A stretch of 64,000 nt of DNA from NCBI GenBank assembly GCA_019635285.1, contig JAHBZS010000023.1:1-64000 (forward strand), read 5' to 3'. This DNA comes from Rubrivivax sp. (GTDB taxonomy: Bacteria; Pseudomonadota; Gammaproteobacteria; Burkholderiales; Burkholderiaceae_C). Of this stretch, positions 51,684 through 58,402 are shown piece by piece. The notes beneath the pieces were generated by a model. That model was not told the origin of the DNA. It searched no databases and saw only the letters and a list, made by a program, of their open reading frames with translations. Every line of letters starts with the position of its first letter. Positions within the stretch are counted from its first letter, which is position 1. A program made the position numbers and the translations under genes.

Positions 51684-52465
51684 GGCGTCTCCTCGACGGC
51701 GGCGATGGCGGCGCCGCGCAGCGCCTCGATCAGCCAGGGTTCAAAGGCGAAGTCGCTGCCGCCCGCCTGCAGCGCCGCGGCCAGCGGCTGCGCGCGCAGC
51801 AGCGCCTGCGTGAAGCGTGCCTCGGCCGGCGCCAGCGCGCGCACCGTGGCGCGCCAGCCTTGGCGCTGCACCAGCGCGCTCTCGGCCTGCCGCGCGGCCA
51901 GCGCGGCGCGCGCCGGCGCAAAGGCATCGGCGCCGCTGCGCCGGTGCGCCAGCCACAGCGTGGCGATGGGATAGGCCGAGGCCAGCAGCGCGGTGCCGGG
52001 CTGCAGGCGCAGCCGCAGGCGCTGCGGGTCCACGTCGGCCAGCAACGGCAGGCCCTGCACGTCCTGCGCGTCGGCGGCCTGCTCGGCCTGGTGCACGGCC
52101 CAGTCGAGCCGCGCCATGTCGGCGAGATAGGGCTCGCTGGCCAGCTGCGCGTCGTCGGCGATGAAGGCCGGCAGGCCGGCGCCCCACTGCGCCAGGTCGC
52201 CGCGCAACGGCGGGTCGGCCTGCCAGTGGGCACGCGCCAGCGCGGCGAAGGACTCGTCGCCCAGCAGCAGCTGCAGCGTGGGGTAGGCCGCGGCCAGCGC
52301 ACGCTCGGCATGCGCGCCGGCGTTGGCGCGGTAGGCCGCCAGGCCGGCGGCCGCTTGTTCCGGCGTGCGCATCCAGCCCGACAAGACCTGCGCCGGCGCG
52401 TCGCGCCACAGCACGCGCAGCAGCGCCTGCTGGCGTTGCGCCTCGTGAGCGAGGTCGGGGCTCAT
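51680..52465 (-). CDS. bufC1: BufC-type RiPP maturation partner (DUF2063)
   Basis: 261 aa from ATG 52465, which overlaps the stop of the small upstream ORF; ATG 52477 is an alternative. N-terminal DUF2063 domain: RQQALLRVLWRDAP, GLAAYRANAGAHAERALAAAYPTLQLLLGDESFAALARAHW, YLADMARLDWAVHQAE. This family delivers the precursor peptide to the MNIO enzyme encoded next door. Known from bufferin and methanobactin-like systems. Confidence 0.82.
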   Translation of the reverse strand: MSPDLAHEAQRQQALLRVLWRDAPAQVLSGWMRTPEQAAAGLAAYRANAGAHAERALAAAYPTLQLLLGDESFAALARAHWQADPPLRGDLAQWGAGLPAFIADDAQLASEPYLADMARLDWAVHQAEQAADAQDVQGLPLLADVDPQRLRLRLQPGTALLASAYPIATLWLAHRRSGADAFAPARAALAARQAESALVQRQGWRATVRALAPAEARFTQALLRAQPLAAALQAGGSDFAFEPWLIEALRGAAIAAVEETP

Positions 52466-52575
52466 TTCGTGGCCCATGGCTCGGCCTTGTGGGCGACCAC
52501 GTGCGTGACCTCGTGCGCGGCCCTGCGCGCGGCGTGCACCGGCGCGGGCGGAGGGCGGCGGTGCGTTACCGTCAT
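52462..52575 (-). CDS. 37-residue His-rich small ORF bridging bufB and bufC
   Basis: ATG 52575 overlaps the bufB stop (ATGA), and its own stop overlaps the ATG of bufC (ATGA again), so it fills the 107-bp space with no untranslated base. The peptide begins MTVTHRRPPPAP and continues with VHAARRAAHEVTHVVAHKAE: basic, five His, one Pro run, no Cys, no signal peptide, no membrane helix. Perfect double coupling is what a real gene in this operon would show, but GC-rich DNA readily gives open frames, so coding is not proven. Function unknown; a metal-binding or scaffold peptide is one possibility. Confidence 0.5.
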   Translation of the reverse strand: MTVTHRRPPPAPVHAARRAAHEVTHVVAHKAEPWATK

Positions 52576-53450
52576 GCCACCACCTGTCCGGCCCGCCCCG
52601 GCTCGGCCGGCACGGCTTCGGTCAACACCTGTTCGGCCAGCGCCGCCTCGTCCAGCAGCACGTGCAGCGGCGGCAGCGCGGTGTCCCATTCGATCAGCGT
52701 GGGCCGCGGCCCCAGGCGCCGCACCGTGTGGCGGAACACCTGCCACACCGGCGCCCGCACGCGGCTGCCATGGTCGTCGATGACCAGCGGGCCGCCGTCG
52801 TCGTAGCCCGCCAGGTGGATCTCGCCGACGATGGCCGGGTCGATGGCATCGACCCACGCGCAGGCCGCAGCCACCGCGTCTTGCCCGTCGTTCAGCGCAT
52901 TCACCACCAGGTTGTTCACATCCAGCAGCAGCCCGCAGCCGCATCGCCGCGCCAGCGCGTTGAAGAACGCCGGCTCGGCGATGGCATCGTCATCCCAGCG
53001 CAGATAGGCCGACAGGTTCTCCACCAGCATCGGCCGGCGCAGCCGGTCCTGCACCCGCGCCACGTTGTCGGCCAGGATGGCCAGCGACGCGTCGGTGAAG
53101 GCGATGGGCAGCAAATCGTTGGCATGGTGCACCGGCCCGCCGGCGTGCCACGGCGCGCGCGCGAACGCCGCGTGGTCGCTGACGCGCACCGGCTCGACGC
53201 GCTGCACCAGCCGGGCCAGCTGGTCCAGATGCCACGGGTCGATGCCGGCGGCCGAGCCCAGCGCCAGCCCCACGCCGTGCAGGCTGACCGGCCCGCGCTG
53301 GCGCACCTGCTGCAGCAGCTGCGGTGCGGCGCCGCCGTCGGCGAAGAAGTTCTCGGCATGCACCTCGACGAAGGCCGGCAACGGCGCACACGCGAAGAAG
53401 TCCGCGTAGTGCGGCTGGCGCAGGCCGATGCCGGTGTGCTGCATGGTCAT
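52572..53450 (-). CDS. bufB1: MNIO enzyme BufB (DUF692), bufferin maturase
   Basis: 292 aa TIM-barrel multinuclear non-heme iron oxidase: GIGLRQPHYADFF, FVEVHAENFF, LHGVGLALGS, RVSDHAAFAR, MLVENLSAYLRW, LLDVNNLVVNA, VGEIHLAGY and TLIEWDTALPP provide the His/Glu/Asp/Asn metal ligands of the family. Known members convert Cys residues of bufferin precursors into thiooxazole heterocycles. It is 21 bp downstream of the precursor gene. Confidence 0.9.
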   Translation of the reverse strand: MTMQHTGIGLRQPHYADFFACAPLPAFVEVHAENFFADGGAAPQLLQQVRQRGPVSLHGVGLALGSAAGIDPWHLDQLARLVQRVEPVRVSDHAAFARAPWHAGGPVHHANDLLPIAFTDASLAILADNVARVQDRLRRPMLVENLSAYLRWDDDAIAEPAFFNALARRCGCGLLLDVNNLVVNALNDGQDAVAAACAWVDAIDPAIVGEIHLAGYDDGGPLVIDDHGSRVRAPVWQVFRHTVRRLGPRPTLIEWDTALPPLHVLLDEAALAEQVLTEAVPAEPGRAGQVVA

Positions 53451-53471
53451 CCGCAATGGATGGGGGCGGCC

Positions 53472-53756
53472 TCAGCTCTTCTTGACCTTCATCTTGGCCT
53501 CGGCCTCGGTCATGCCCTTCATCTGCATGCAGGTGCCCTTGGCCACGTACTTCCAGTCGTCGGGGGCCATGTCCATCTTGCTCTGGCCGGCGCAGGAATG
53601 CGAGCCGGACAGGTTGGCGCAGTCGTTCTGGCCGGCCTTGGCGATGCCGAAGCACTTTTCCTTGGCCATGGCTTTGTCCTGTGCCGCCACCGGGGCCGCG
53701 AGGCCCAGCGCCAGTGCGGAAGCCAGCGCGGACGAGACGATCAGTCGGGTATTCAT
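53472..53756 (-). CDS. bufA1: Bufferin precursor peptide BufA1 (DUF2282)
   Basis: 94 aa. Sec signal peptide MNTRLIVSSALASALALGLA ending AAPVAAQ, then a core with four cysteines in EKCFG, NDCAN, HSCAG and GTCMQ, the DUF2282 pattern. After export and modification such peptides bind copper in the periplasm and protect against excess metal. It leads the minus-strand bufA-bufB-bufC-doxX operon, divergent from an ECF sigma factor gene. Confidence 0.9.
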   Translation of the reverse strand: MNTRLIVSSALASALALGLAAPVAAQDKAMAKEKCFGIAKAGQNDCANLSGSHSCAGQSKMDMAPDDWKYVAKGTCMQMKGMTEAEAKMKVKKS

Positions 53757-53871
53757 CGAGTACTCCTTGAGGCTGTGAGGCCGGACGCGGGCTGCGGCCG
53801 ACGCGAAAGTAGTCGGCGGCGCCGCGCAGTCCTTACACTGCCGCTGCGATGAAGTTTCAGAAGGGTTGCGC

Positions 53872-54426
53872 TTGAGCGATTTCGCCCGTGAGGTGCAGGC
53901 GCTGCGGCCGGAGCTGCTGCGCTTTGCGCGCTACCAGCTGCGCAACGACGACTGGGCCGAGGACGCGGTGTCCGAAACCGTGCTGGCGGCGCTGGAGAAG
54001 CCGCAGGCCTTCAGCGGCCGTTCGCAGCTGAAGACCTGGCTCATCGGCATCCTGAAGCACAAGCTCATCGACCAGCTGCGCCGCCGCGCGCGCGAGGTCA
54101 GCGCCACCACCGACGACGACGAGTCCGACCTGGACACCCTGCTGTTCCACGAGAACGGCCACTGGCGCGAGGCGCCGAAGGAATGGGGCGACCCGGAGCA
54201 CGCGCTGCGCGAACGCCAGTTCTTCGTCGTGCTGGAGGCCTGTGTCGCGCACCTGCCGGCCACGCAGGGCCGCGTTTTCATGATGCGCGAATGGCTGGAG
54301 CTGGAGGCCGACGAGATCTGTAAGCAGATGGCCATCAGCGCGACCAACCTGTGGGTGCTGCTGCATCGCGCGCGATTGCGCCTGCGAGAATGCCTGCAGC
54401 AATCCTGGTTCGACACCCACCGATGA
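53872..54426 (+). CDS. ECF-type RNA polymerase sigma factor
   Basis: 184 aa. TTG 53872 is chosen because AGAAGGG lies six bases before it; TTG 53866 is too close. Region 2: FARYQLRNDDWAEDAVSETVLAALEKPQAFSGRSQLKTWLIGILKHKLID; region 4: CVAHLPATQGRVFMMREWLELEADEICKQMAISATNLWVLLHRARLRLREC. It belongs to the ECF group usually paired with a short zinc-finger anti-sigma and DUF2282 operons. A TGTAAGG element on the minus strand at 53837-53831 in the 115-bp divergent gap could be part of its target promoter for bufA1. Confidence 0.9.
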   Translation: MSDFAREVQALRPELLRFARYQLRNDDWAEDAVSETVLAALEKPQAFSGRSQLKTWLIGILKHKLIDQLRRRAREVSATTDDDESDLDTLLFHENGHWREAPKEWGDPEHALRERQFFVVLEACVAHLPATQGRVFMMREWLELEADEICKQMAISATNLWVLLHRARLRLRECLQQSWFDTHR

Positions 54427-54614
54427 AAGCCAAGCTCAACTGCCGCGAAGTGACCGCGCTGGTGCTGGCCGGCGAAGACCGCCGCCTGACGCTGGGCGAA
54501 CGCGTCGGCATGCGCCTGCACCTGCTGATCTGCAAGGCCTGCCCGCGCTTTGTGCAGCAGGTGACGCTGATGCGGCGGGCGTTGAATCGGTGGAAGGCGG
54601 ATGTGGAGGGGTGA
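54423..54614 (+). CDS. Short zinc-finger anti-sigma factor
   Basis: 63 aa, ATG overlapping the sigma factor stop (ATGA). LNCREVTALVLAGEDRRLTLGERVGMRLHLLICKACPRFVQQV holds the Cys and the HxxxCxxC of zf-HC2 anti-sigma domains. No membrane segment, so probably a soluble redox or metal sensor that releases the sigma factor to induce the bufferin operon (inference). Confidence 0.85.
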   Translation: MKAKLNCREVTALVLAGEDRRLTLGERVGMRLHLLICKACPRFVQQVTLMRRALNRWKADVEG

Positions 54615-54723
54615 AGGGGGAGTTGGAGGTGGCTGGCGCCTCGTTCGCTCTGTGGTGGCGGTTCTGAAGGTTGGCACTAGACTGATCTGGGTCATTCGTG
54701 TTCCGCTGACTGGCGCTCGTGAC

Positions 54724-55423
54724 CGGTTCATCCCCGCGTGCGTGGGGAACACTCGGTCTTTTCCTCGATCACATCGCCGACGGTCGGTTCATCCCCACGT
54801 GCGTGGGGAACACGGCTGTGCTTTGCGACCGACCGGACGCTGTACCGGTTCATCCCCACGTGCGTGGGGAACACAGTTCCAGGTAGTCCGCGCTCGGCGT
54901 GGTGGACGGTTCATCCCCACGTGCGTGGGGAACACCCCATGTCCAGCGCCTGCAGGGTCTCGAAGACCGGTTCATCCCCACGTGCGTGGGGAACACGCCC
55001 CACAAGAACACGCCGGCATTGCTGCCTGGGGTTCATCCCCACGTGCGTGGGGAACACAAGGGCAGCAGCAACGGCGTGTGCTCGGCCATCGGTTCATCCC
55101 CACGTGCGTGGGGAACACCGCGCGCGCGGCGGGATCAAGCTTGGCGATGTCGGTTCATCCCCACGTGCGTGGGGAACACAAGCTGACGCGCCGCGATGGC
55201 CAGGTGTTCGCCGGTTCATCCCCACGTGCGTGGGGAACACACGATGCCGCCCTGGCGGCGACGCACGTAGAACGGTTCATCCCCACGTGCGTGGGGAACA
55301 CCTGCATCTCCGCGCCCCCGGCGGTGCCGTTGTCGGTTCATCCCCACGTGCGTGGGGAACACGTGGCCGGGTCGACCCGGACGGTGCGGACGTTCGGTTC
55401 ATCCCCACGTGCGTGGGGAACAC
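54724..55423 (-). CRISPR. Type I-E CRISPR array, 12 repeats and 11 spacers
   Basis: Twelve 29-bp repeats with strict 61-bp periodicity (starts at 54724, 54785, 54846, 54907, 54968, 55029, 55090, 55151, 55212, 55273, 55334, 55395) and 11 spacers of exactly 32 bp. The crRNA-sense repeat on the minus strand begins GTGTTCCCCACGCACG and ends GTGGGGATGAACCG; the stem is CCCCACG/CGTGGGG and the 8-nt handle ATGAACCG. The repeat at 54724 has one change (A to G, plus-strand 54736) and the one at 55029 a changed outer base (C to G). A degenerate repeat at the low-coordinate end marks it as leader-distal, so transcription runs minus, as for the cas genes. No leader precedes the cas1-side repeat. Confidence 0.98.
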
Positions 55424-55443
55424 CAGCCCGACCAGCACGACGG

Positions 55444-55938
55444 CTACCCATTCCACTTCACGCCGAACTGCTGCGCCAGCAGCTGGTAGGTGCGGCGCAC
55501 ACGCGCACCTTCGATGCCACGCAGCTGATCGACGCTGCGGCGCGACGGCGGCTCCTCGCCGAAACGCATCGCGTACATCTTGCGTACCACCTTCAGGCGC
55601 AGGTCCTCGTCCAGCGCCAGCCGCGCCTGATACAGCAGCCGGTCCGAGCGCGCGCCGCCGGGCTGGCCGGCCGAATACAGCCGCACGCCGGCTTCGCCCA
55701 CCCACACCACCAGCGTGCCCACGCGCGCGGCCAGCGCCGCGGCGCGGTGCGACATGCGTGTGCCCGGCTCCAGCATGATGCAGGCCACTCCGCCCACGGG
55801 GATGTGCGTGCGGATGCCGGTCACGTCCACCACCACGAAGGCGCCGTCGAGCAAGTCGATCTCGCCGCGTTCGATGAACACCACCGACAGCCGGTCCTTG
55901 ATCGGGATCGGCTTCAGTGGCGGCAGCAGGCCGCTCAA
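55444..55938 (-). pseudogene. cas1: Truncated type I-E cas1
   Basis: 164 aa from TTG 55938 (TTGA overlap with the PIN gene stop). Excellent Cas1e N-terminal half: PLKPIPIKDRLSVVFIERGEIDLLDGAFV, DVTGIRTHIPVGGVACIMLEPGTRMSH, YSAGQPGGARSDRLLYQARLALDEDLRLKVVRKM, RRSVDQLRGIEGARVR. It stops at TAG right after GVKWNG, where intact Cas1e (about 300 residues) continues for about 140 more. One metal-ligand Glu (residue 143, E. coli E141) is kept; the His and Asp ligands (E. coli H208, D218, D221) are missing. No cas2 follows; the first repeat is 20 bp away. Almost certainly inactive for spacer integration. Confidence 0.92.
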
Positions 55939-56420
55939 CCGGGCGCCTCGTTTGCGGCCGCCAGCGCCTGCGAAACGGCAGCGTGGCTGAGGCGTTGGCC
56001 GCCGGCGCGCAGCTGCTCCACCAGCGGGCTGATGGCGGGCAGGTGGCCAGCGCGCTTGGCCAGCACCAGCACACCCAGCGTGCCGATGATGTCCAGGCCC
56101 AGCTCCAGCGCGCACTGCCGAGCCGCATGGTCATCGGCCAGCAGGCCGGCACCAATCTGAATCGCCCGCCCGATGGCCGCGCACTCACCGGGGTCGAGCC
56201 CGTCCCGGACGATGGGTTCGGCATCGCATGCCACCAACAAGTTCTGGTCGAGCGCGGCCTGGATGCGCAGCGTGTCGGCGTTGTCCGGCCGCGCCATGCA
56301 TTCGTCGAGCACGGCCGTGGGCACCTGCACCTGTACGAACAACTTCGGCAGCAGGGCCAGCAGGTCAAGCCGGCCCAGCGAGATCAGCGGCCCGGCATCG
56401 CTGACGACGATGCTGGCCAT
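55935..56420 (-). CDS. PIN-like DUF3368 protein (putative toxin) inside the cas operon
   Basis: 161 aa. VVSDAGPLISLGRLDLLALLPKLF carries the first PIN Asp, VPTAVLDECMARPDN the Glu, and the DPGECAAIGRAIQIGAGLLADDHAARQCALELGL segment holds the GExxAI and DD acidic motifs that complete a PIN nuclease site. DUF3368 proteins are commonly paired with UPF0175 antitoxins, as here (4-bp gap). Its stop overlaps the start of truncated cas1, so the pair is embedded in the operon between casE and cas1. Confidence 0.85.
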   Translation of the reverse strand: MASIVVSDAGPLISLGRLDLLALLPKLFVQVQVPTAVLDECMARPDNADTLRIQAALDQNLLVACDAEPIVRDGLDPGECAAIGRAIQIGAGLLADDHAARQCALELGLDIIGTLGVLVLAKRAGHLPAISPLVEQLRAGGQRLSHAAVSQALAAANEAPG

Positions 56421-56424
56421 GGCA

Positions 56425-56751
56425 CTACGGGCCGAAGGCGGCAAGCTCGCGCTCCAGTTCGCCGGGTTCCAGCCGGATGGTGGCGATGCCGCGCGCACCC
56501 AGCGCGTCAATCATCTCGCTATACGACAGCCCCGCAATACGGGCGGCCACGCCCAGGCTGATCTGCTGGCTGTCATACAACCGTGCCGCCAGTTCCAGGC
56601 GCACCTCGCTGGTGTCGATGTCGGCGCCGAGTGGCACGGCCAGCAATACCGGCTCGCCCTCATGGGTGACCAGCGAGGCCTCACCGCGAGCGGCATCGTC
56701 CAGCAGGCGCTGCGGCTGGCGGGAGAGGTCTTCAGTAGTGAGGGTGTGCAT
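56425..56751 (-). CDS. UPF0175-family antitoxin-like protein
   Basis: 108 aa from ATG 56751. The first half resembles a Phd-type operator-binding fold (LSRQPQRLLDDAARGEASLVTHEGEPVLLAVPL); the second half is the UPF0175 helix-rich motif (RLELAARLYDSQQISLGVAARIAGLSYSEMIDALGARGI). Likely antitoxin and DNA-binding partner of the adjacent DUF3368 PIN protein. Starts 31 bp after casE on the same strand. Confidence 0.82.
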   Translation of the reverse strand: MHTLTTEDLSRQPQRLLDDAARGEASLVTHEGEPVLLAVPLGADIDTSEVRLELAARLYDSQQISLGVAARIAGLSYSEMIDALGARGIATIRLEPGELERELAAFGP

Positions 56752-56782
56752 GGCGGGCTCCGGCGCTGTTCTCGATTCAAGC

Positions 56783-57607
56783 TTAAACGACCGGGCGTAC
56801 GAGCAGCAATCCGCAGCCGAAGGCCTTGGCTCTGCCGACACCCTGCACCAAGGCTTGGCGGAGCAGGTTGGGATCGAACACCTGGACTTCGCCTTCGTAG
56901 TCGATCGATGAAAACTGGAGCATCCCTCCGCCACGCGGCAGACGATGCTGGTAGTACGCATCCCAGCGCAAAGCGGGCCCGGGATCGTCGCTCCAGTAGT
57001 CGCCGCGCTCGCAGATAGTCAAACCCCATCGGGGCAGCCTGTCAAGCAGCCATGCGCGGGCGGCCTGGTCCACCAGTCGATCGAACTCGTCGCGTTGGGA
57101 GCGCGAAGGTTTCCAGCCCTTCACATGACCACAGGCCTTCTTGGCAGCCATGATGACATCGTGGAACTCGCGGCGGCCGTGGTGGGACTTGGGCGGTTTT
57201 TCGCTCATTGCCGCGCGGCGGGCGTTGTACTGCGCCAGGGCTTCGGACCCCAGTTCCTCCCGCGTGGCAGTGGTCGGGTTGGCACGCAGGCGGAAATGCA
57301 GGCGCATGCCGGTTTCGAGGTCCGGCGGATAGGGACGTGGGTGGATGTCCACGTGCAGGGCTCCGGCGACCGGCCTGGGCTCGCGCTTGGAAACCACGTA
57401 GTACTGCGGCAGCCCTCGCGGATCGCGTTCCGCGCGGAACACAAAGTCGCGTGGCCTTCCCTCACCGGGGAACAGCCGCCACAGCAATGCGTGCTCACGA
57501 TAGGCGTTGCCATGCATCAGATCGAACAGATGTGCCGGGTCGAGTCCGTCGCGCCGCACCGTGATGCGGCTGAACAAGTGGTGCGACGGGGAAGGGGTGC
57601 TTGTCAT
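56783..57607 (-). CDS. casE: CRISPR endoribonuclease Cas6e (CasE/Cse3)
   Basis: 274 aa from ATG 57607 (ATGA overlap with casD). HLFDLMHGNAYREHALLWRLFPG aligns with the E. coli catalytic region YQLHQGLWHLFP; His39 corresponds to H20. MRLHFRLRANPT is the second ferredoxin fold opening and ALVQGVGRAKAFGCGLLLVRPV the C-terminal Gly-rich loop. It cleaves the repeat hairpin just before the 8-nt handle and stays bound. It has an extra C-terminal-proximal insert compared with E. coli (199 aa). Confidence 0.95.
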   Translation of the reverse strand: MTSTPSPSHHLFSRITVRRDGLDPAHLFDLMHGNAYREHALLWRLFPGEGRPRDFVFRAERDPRGLPQYYVVSKREPRPVAGALHVDIHPRPYPPDLETGMRLHFRLRANPTTATREELGSEALAQYNARRAAMSEKPPKSHHGRREFHDVIMAAKKACGHVKGWKPSRSQRDEFDRLVDQAARAWLLDRLPRWGLTICERGDYWSDDPGPALRWDAYYQHRLPRGGGMLQFSSIDYEGEVQVFDPNLLRQALVQGVGRAKAFGCGLLLVRPVV

Positions 57608-58398
57608 GCCGGAACCTCCATGCGCATGTACTCCTCGCGCTGCGTGAACTGCCACCGCCTGCGCGACAGCGGTTCGTCGCGCTGCGTCAAGGTCAGCGAG
57701 GGCGGCGCATCGGGAGCCAGACCTGCTTCACCGAGCCGGCTATCCCAGTAGTAGTGCCACTGATGTCCGAGACCGAGCCTGTCGCGCAGCTGAAGGTCGC
57801 GCTGCGCGGGAGGCTCGTCGCGCTCATCTGCAGAGGTCCATTCGGGCAGCAGCACGGCGTCGAAAGAATCGAGCGCTGACTTCAGCGTCGCATGTTGTCC
57901 CACCCGGGCTGCCACGGGCGCCGCCAGCGGACAGGAGCGACGCCCCAGATACAACACGAAGGTTGGCCGCTCAAGTGCTTTCTGCAATTGCGCCAGCGAG
58001 TACGCGCCGCTGGCATCTGCCAACTGCACAGCGACGATGCTGACGCTGTCACAGCGGTATTCACGCGCCGACAGAAGCGTTCCCAGCTTGGGGCGCTCCG
58101 GCCATGCGATTTCTTGGCGGCGCGTCCTATAGCGCTGCTTGCGCAGTTCGGGGGCCACCTGCACCGTATGGAAGTCGCGCAGCGGAAAACCCATCGAGTG
58201 CAGCTTGATGCCGAATCGCAGGTTGGCCGACAGCGCGGCATGCGCATCGTCATCGTCGCGCCGCAGGCCGAGCGCCGCGGCTAGCAGGCCCAACAACGCG
58301 GATCGCGACGGGTGCGTGCCCGAATGGCGCGATTCGCCCACGGCGATGCTGCCCCAGCTCGCCATCGGCGCGATGAGCCTGAAGACGAGAGCCTGCAT
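57604..58398 (-). CDS. casD: Cascade subunit Cas5e (CasD)
   Basis: 264 aa from ATG 58398. MQALVFRLIAPMASWGSIAVGESRHSGTHPSRSALLGLLAAALGLRR is the Cas5e signature start; FHTVQVAP and FVLYLGRRSCPLAAPV follow. Caps the 5' handle of crRNA in Cascade. Four bases after casC and overlapping casE. Confidence 0.95.
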   Translation of the reverse strand: MQALVFRLIAPMASWGSIAVGESRHSGTHPSRSALLGLLAAALGLRRDDDDAHAALSANLRFGIKLHSMGFPLRDFHTVQVAPELRKQRYRTRRQEIAWPERPKLGTLLSAREYRCDSVSIVAVQLADASGAYSLAQLQKALERPTFVLYLGRRSCPLAAPVAARVGQHATLKSALDSFDAVLLPEWTSADERDEPPAQRDLQLRDRLGLGHQWHYYWDSRLGEAGLAPDAPPSLTLTQRDEPLSRRRWQFTQREEYMRMEVPA

Positions 58399-58402
58399 CA
58401 CC

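Noticed and set aside
54659-54687. A further degenerate CRISPR repeat before 54724
   Set aside because: Only CGGTTC matches, and the offset is 65 rather than 61 bp.
55363-55394. Spacer 11 self-targeting near 42.1 kb (shared CGCACCGTCCGG)
   Set aside because: Only 12 bases match and the rest diverges; such runs are expected in this GC-rich DNA.
54601-56160. Plus-strand open frames running through the CRISPR array
   Set aside because: They encode the repeat translated over and over ([18 protein letters not shown]) and cover antisense cas1; they arise because 61-bp repeats keep frames open.
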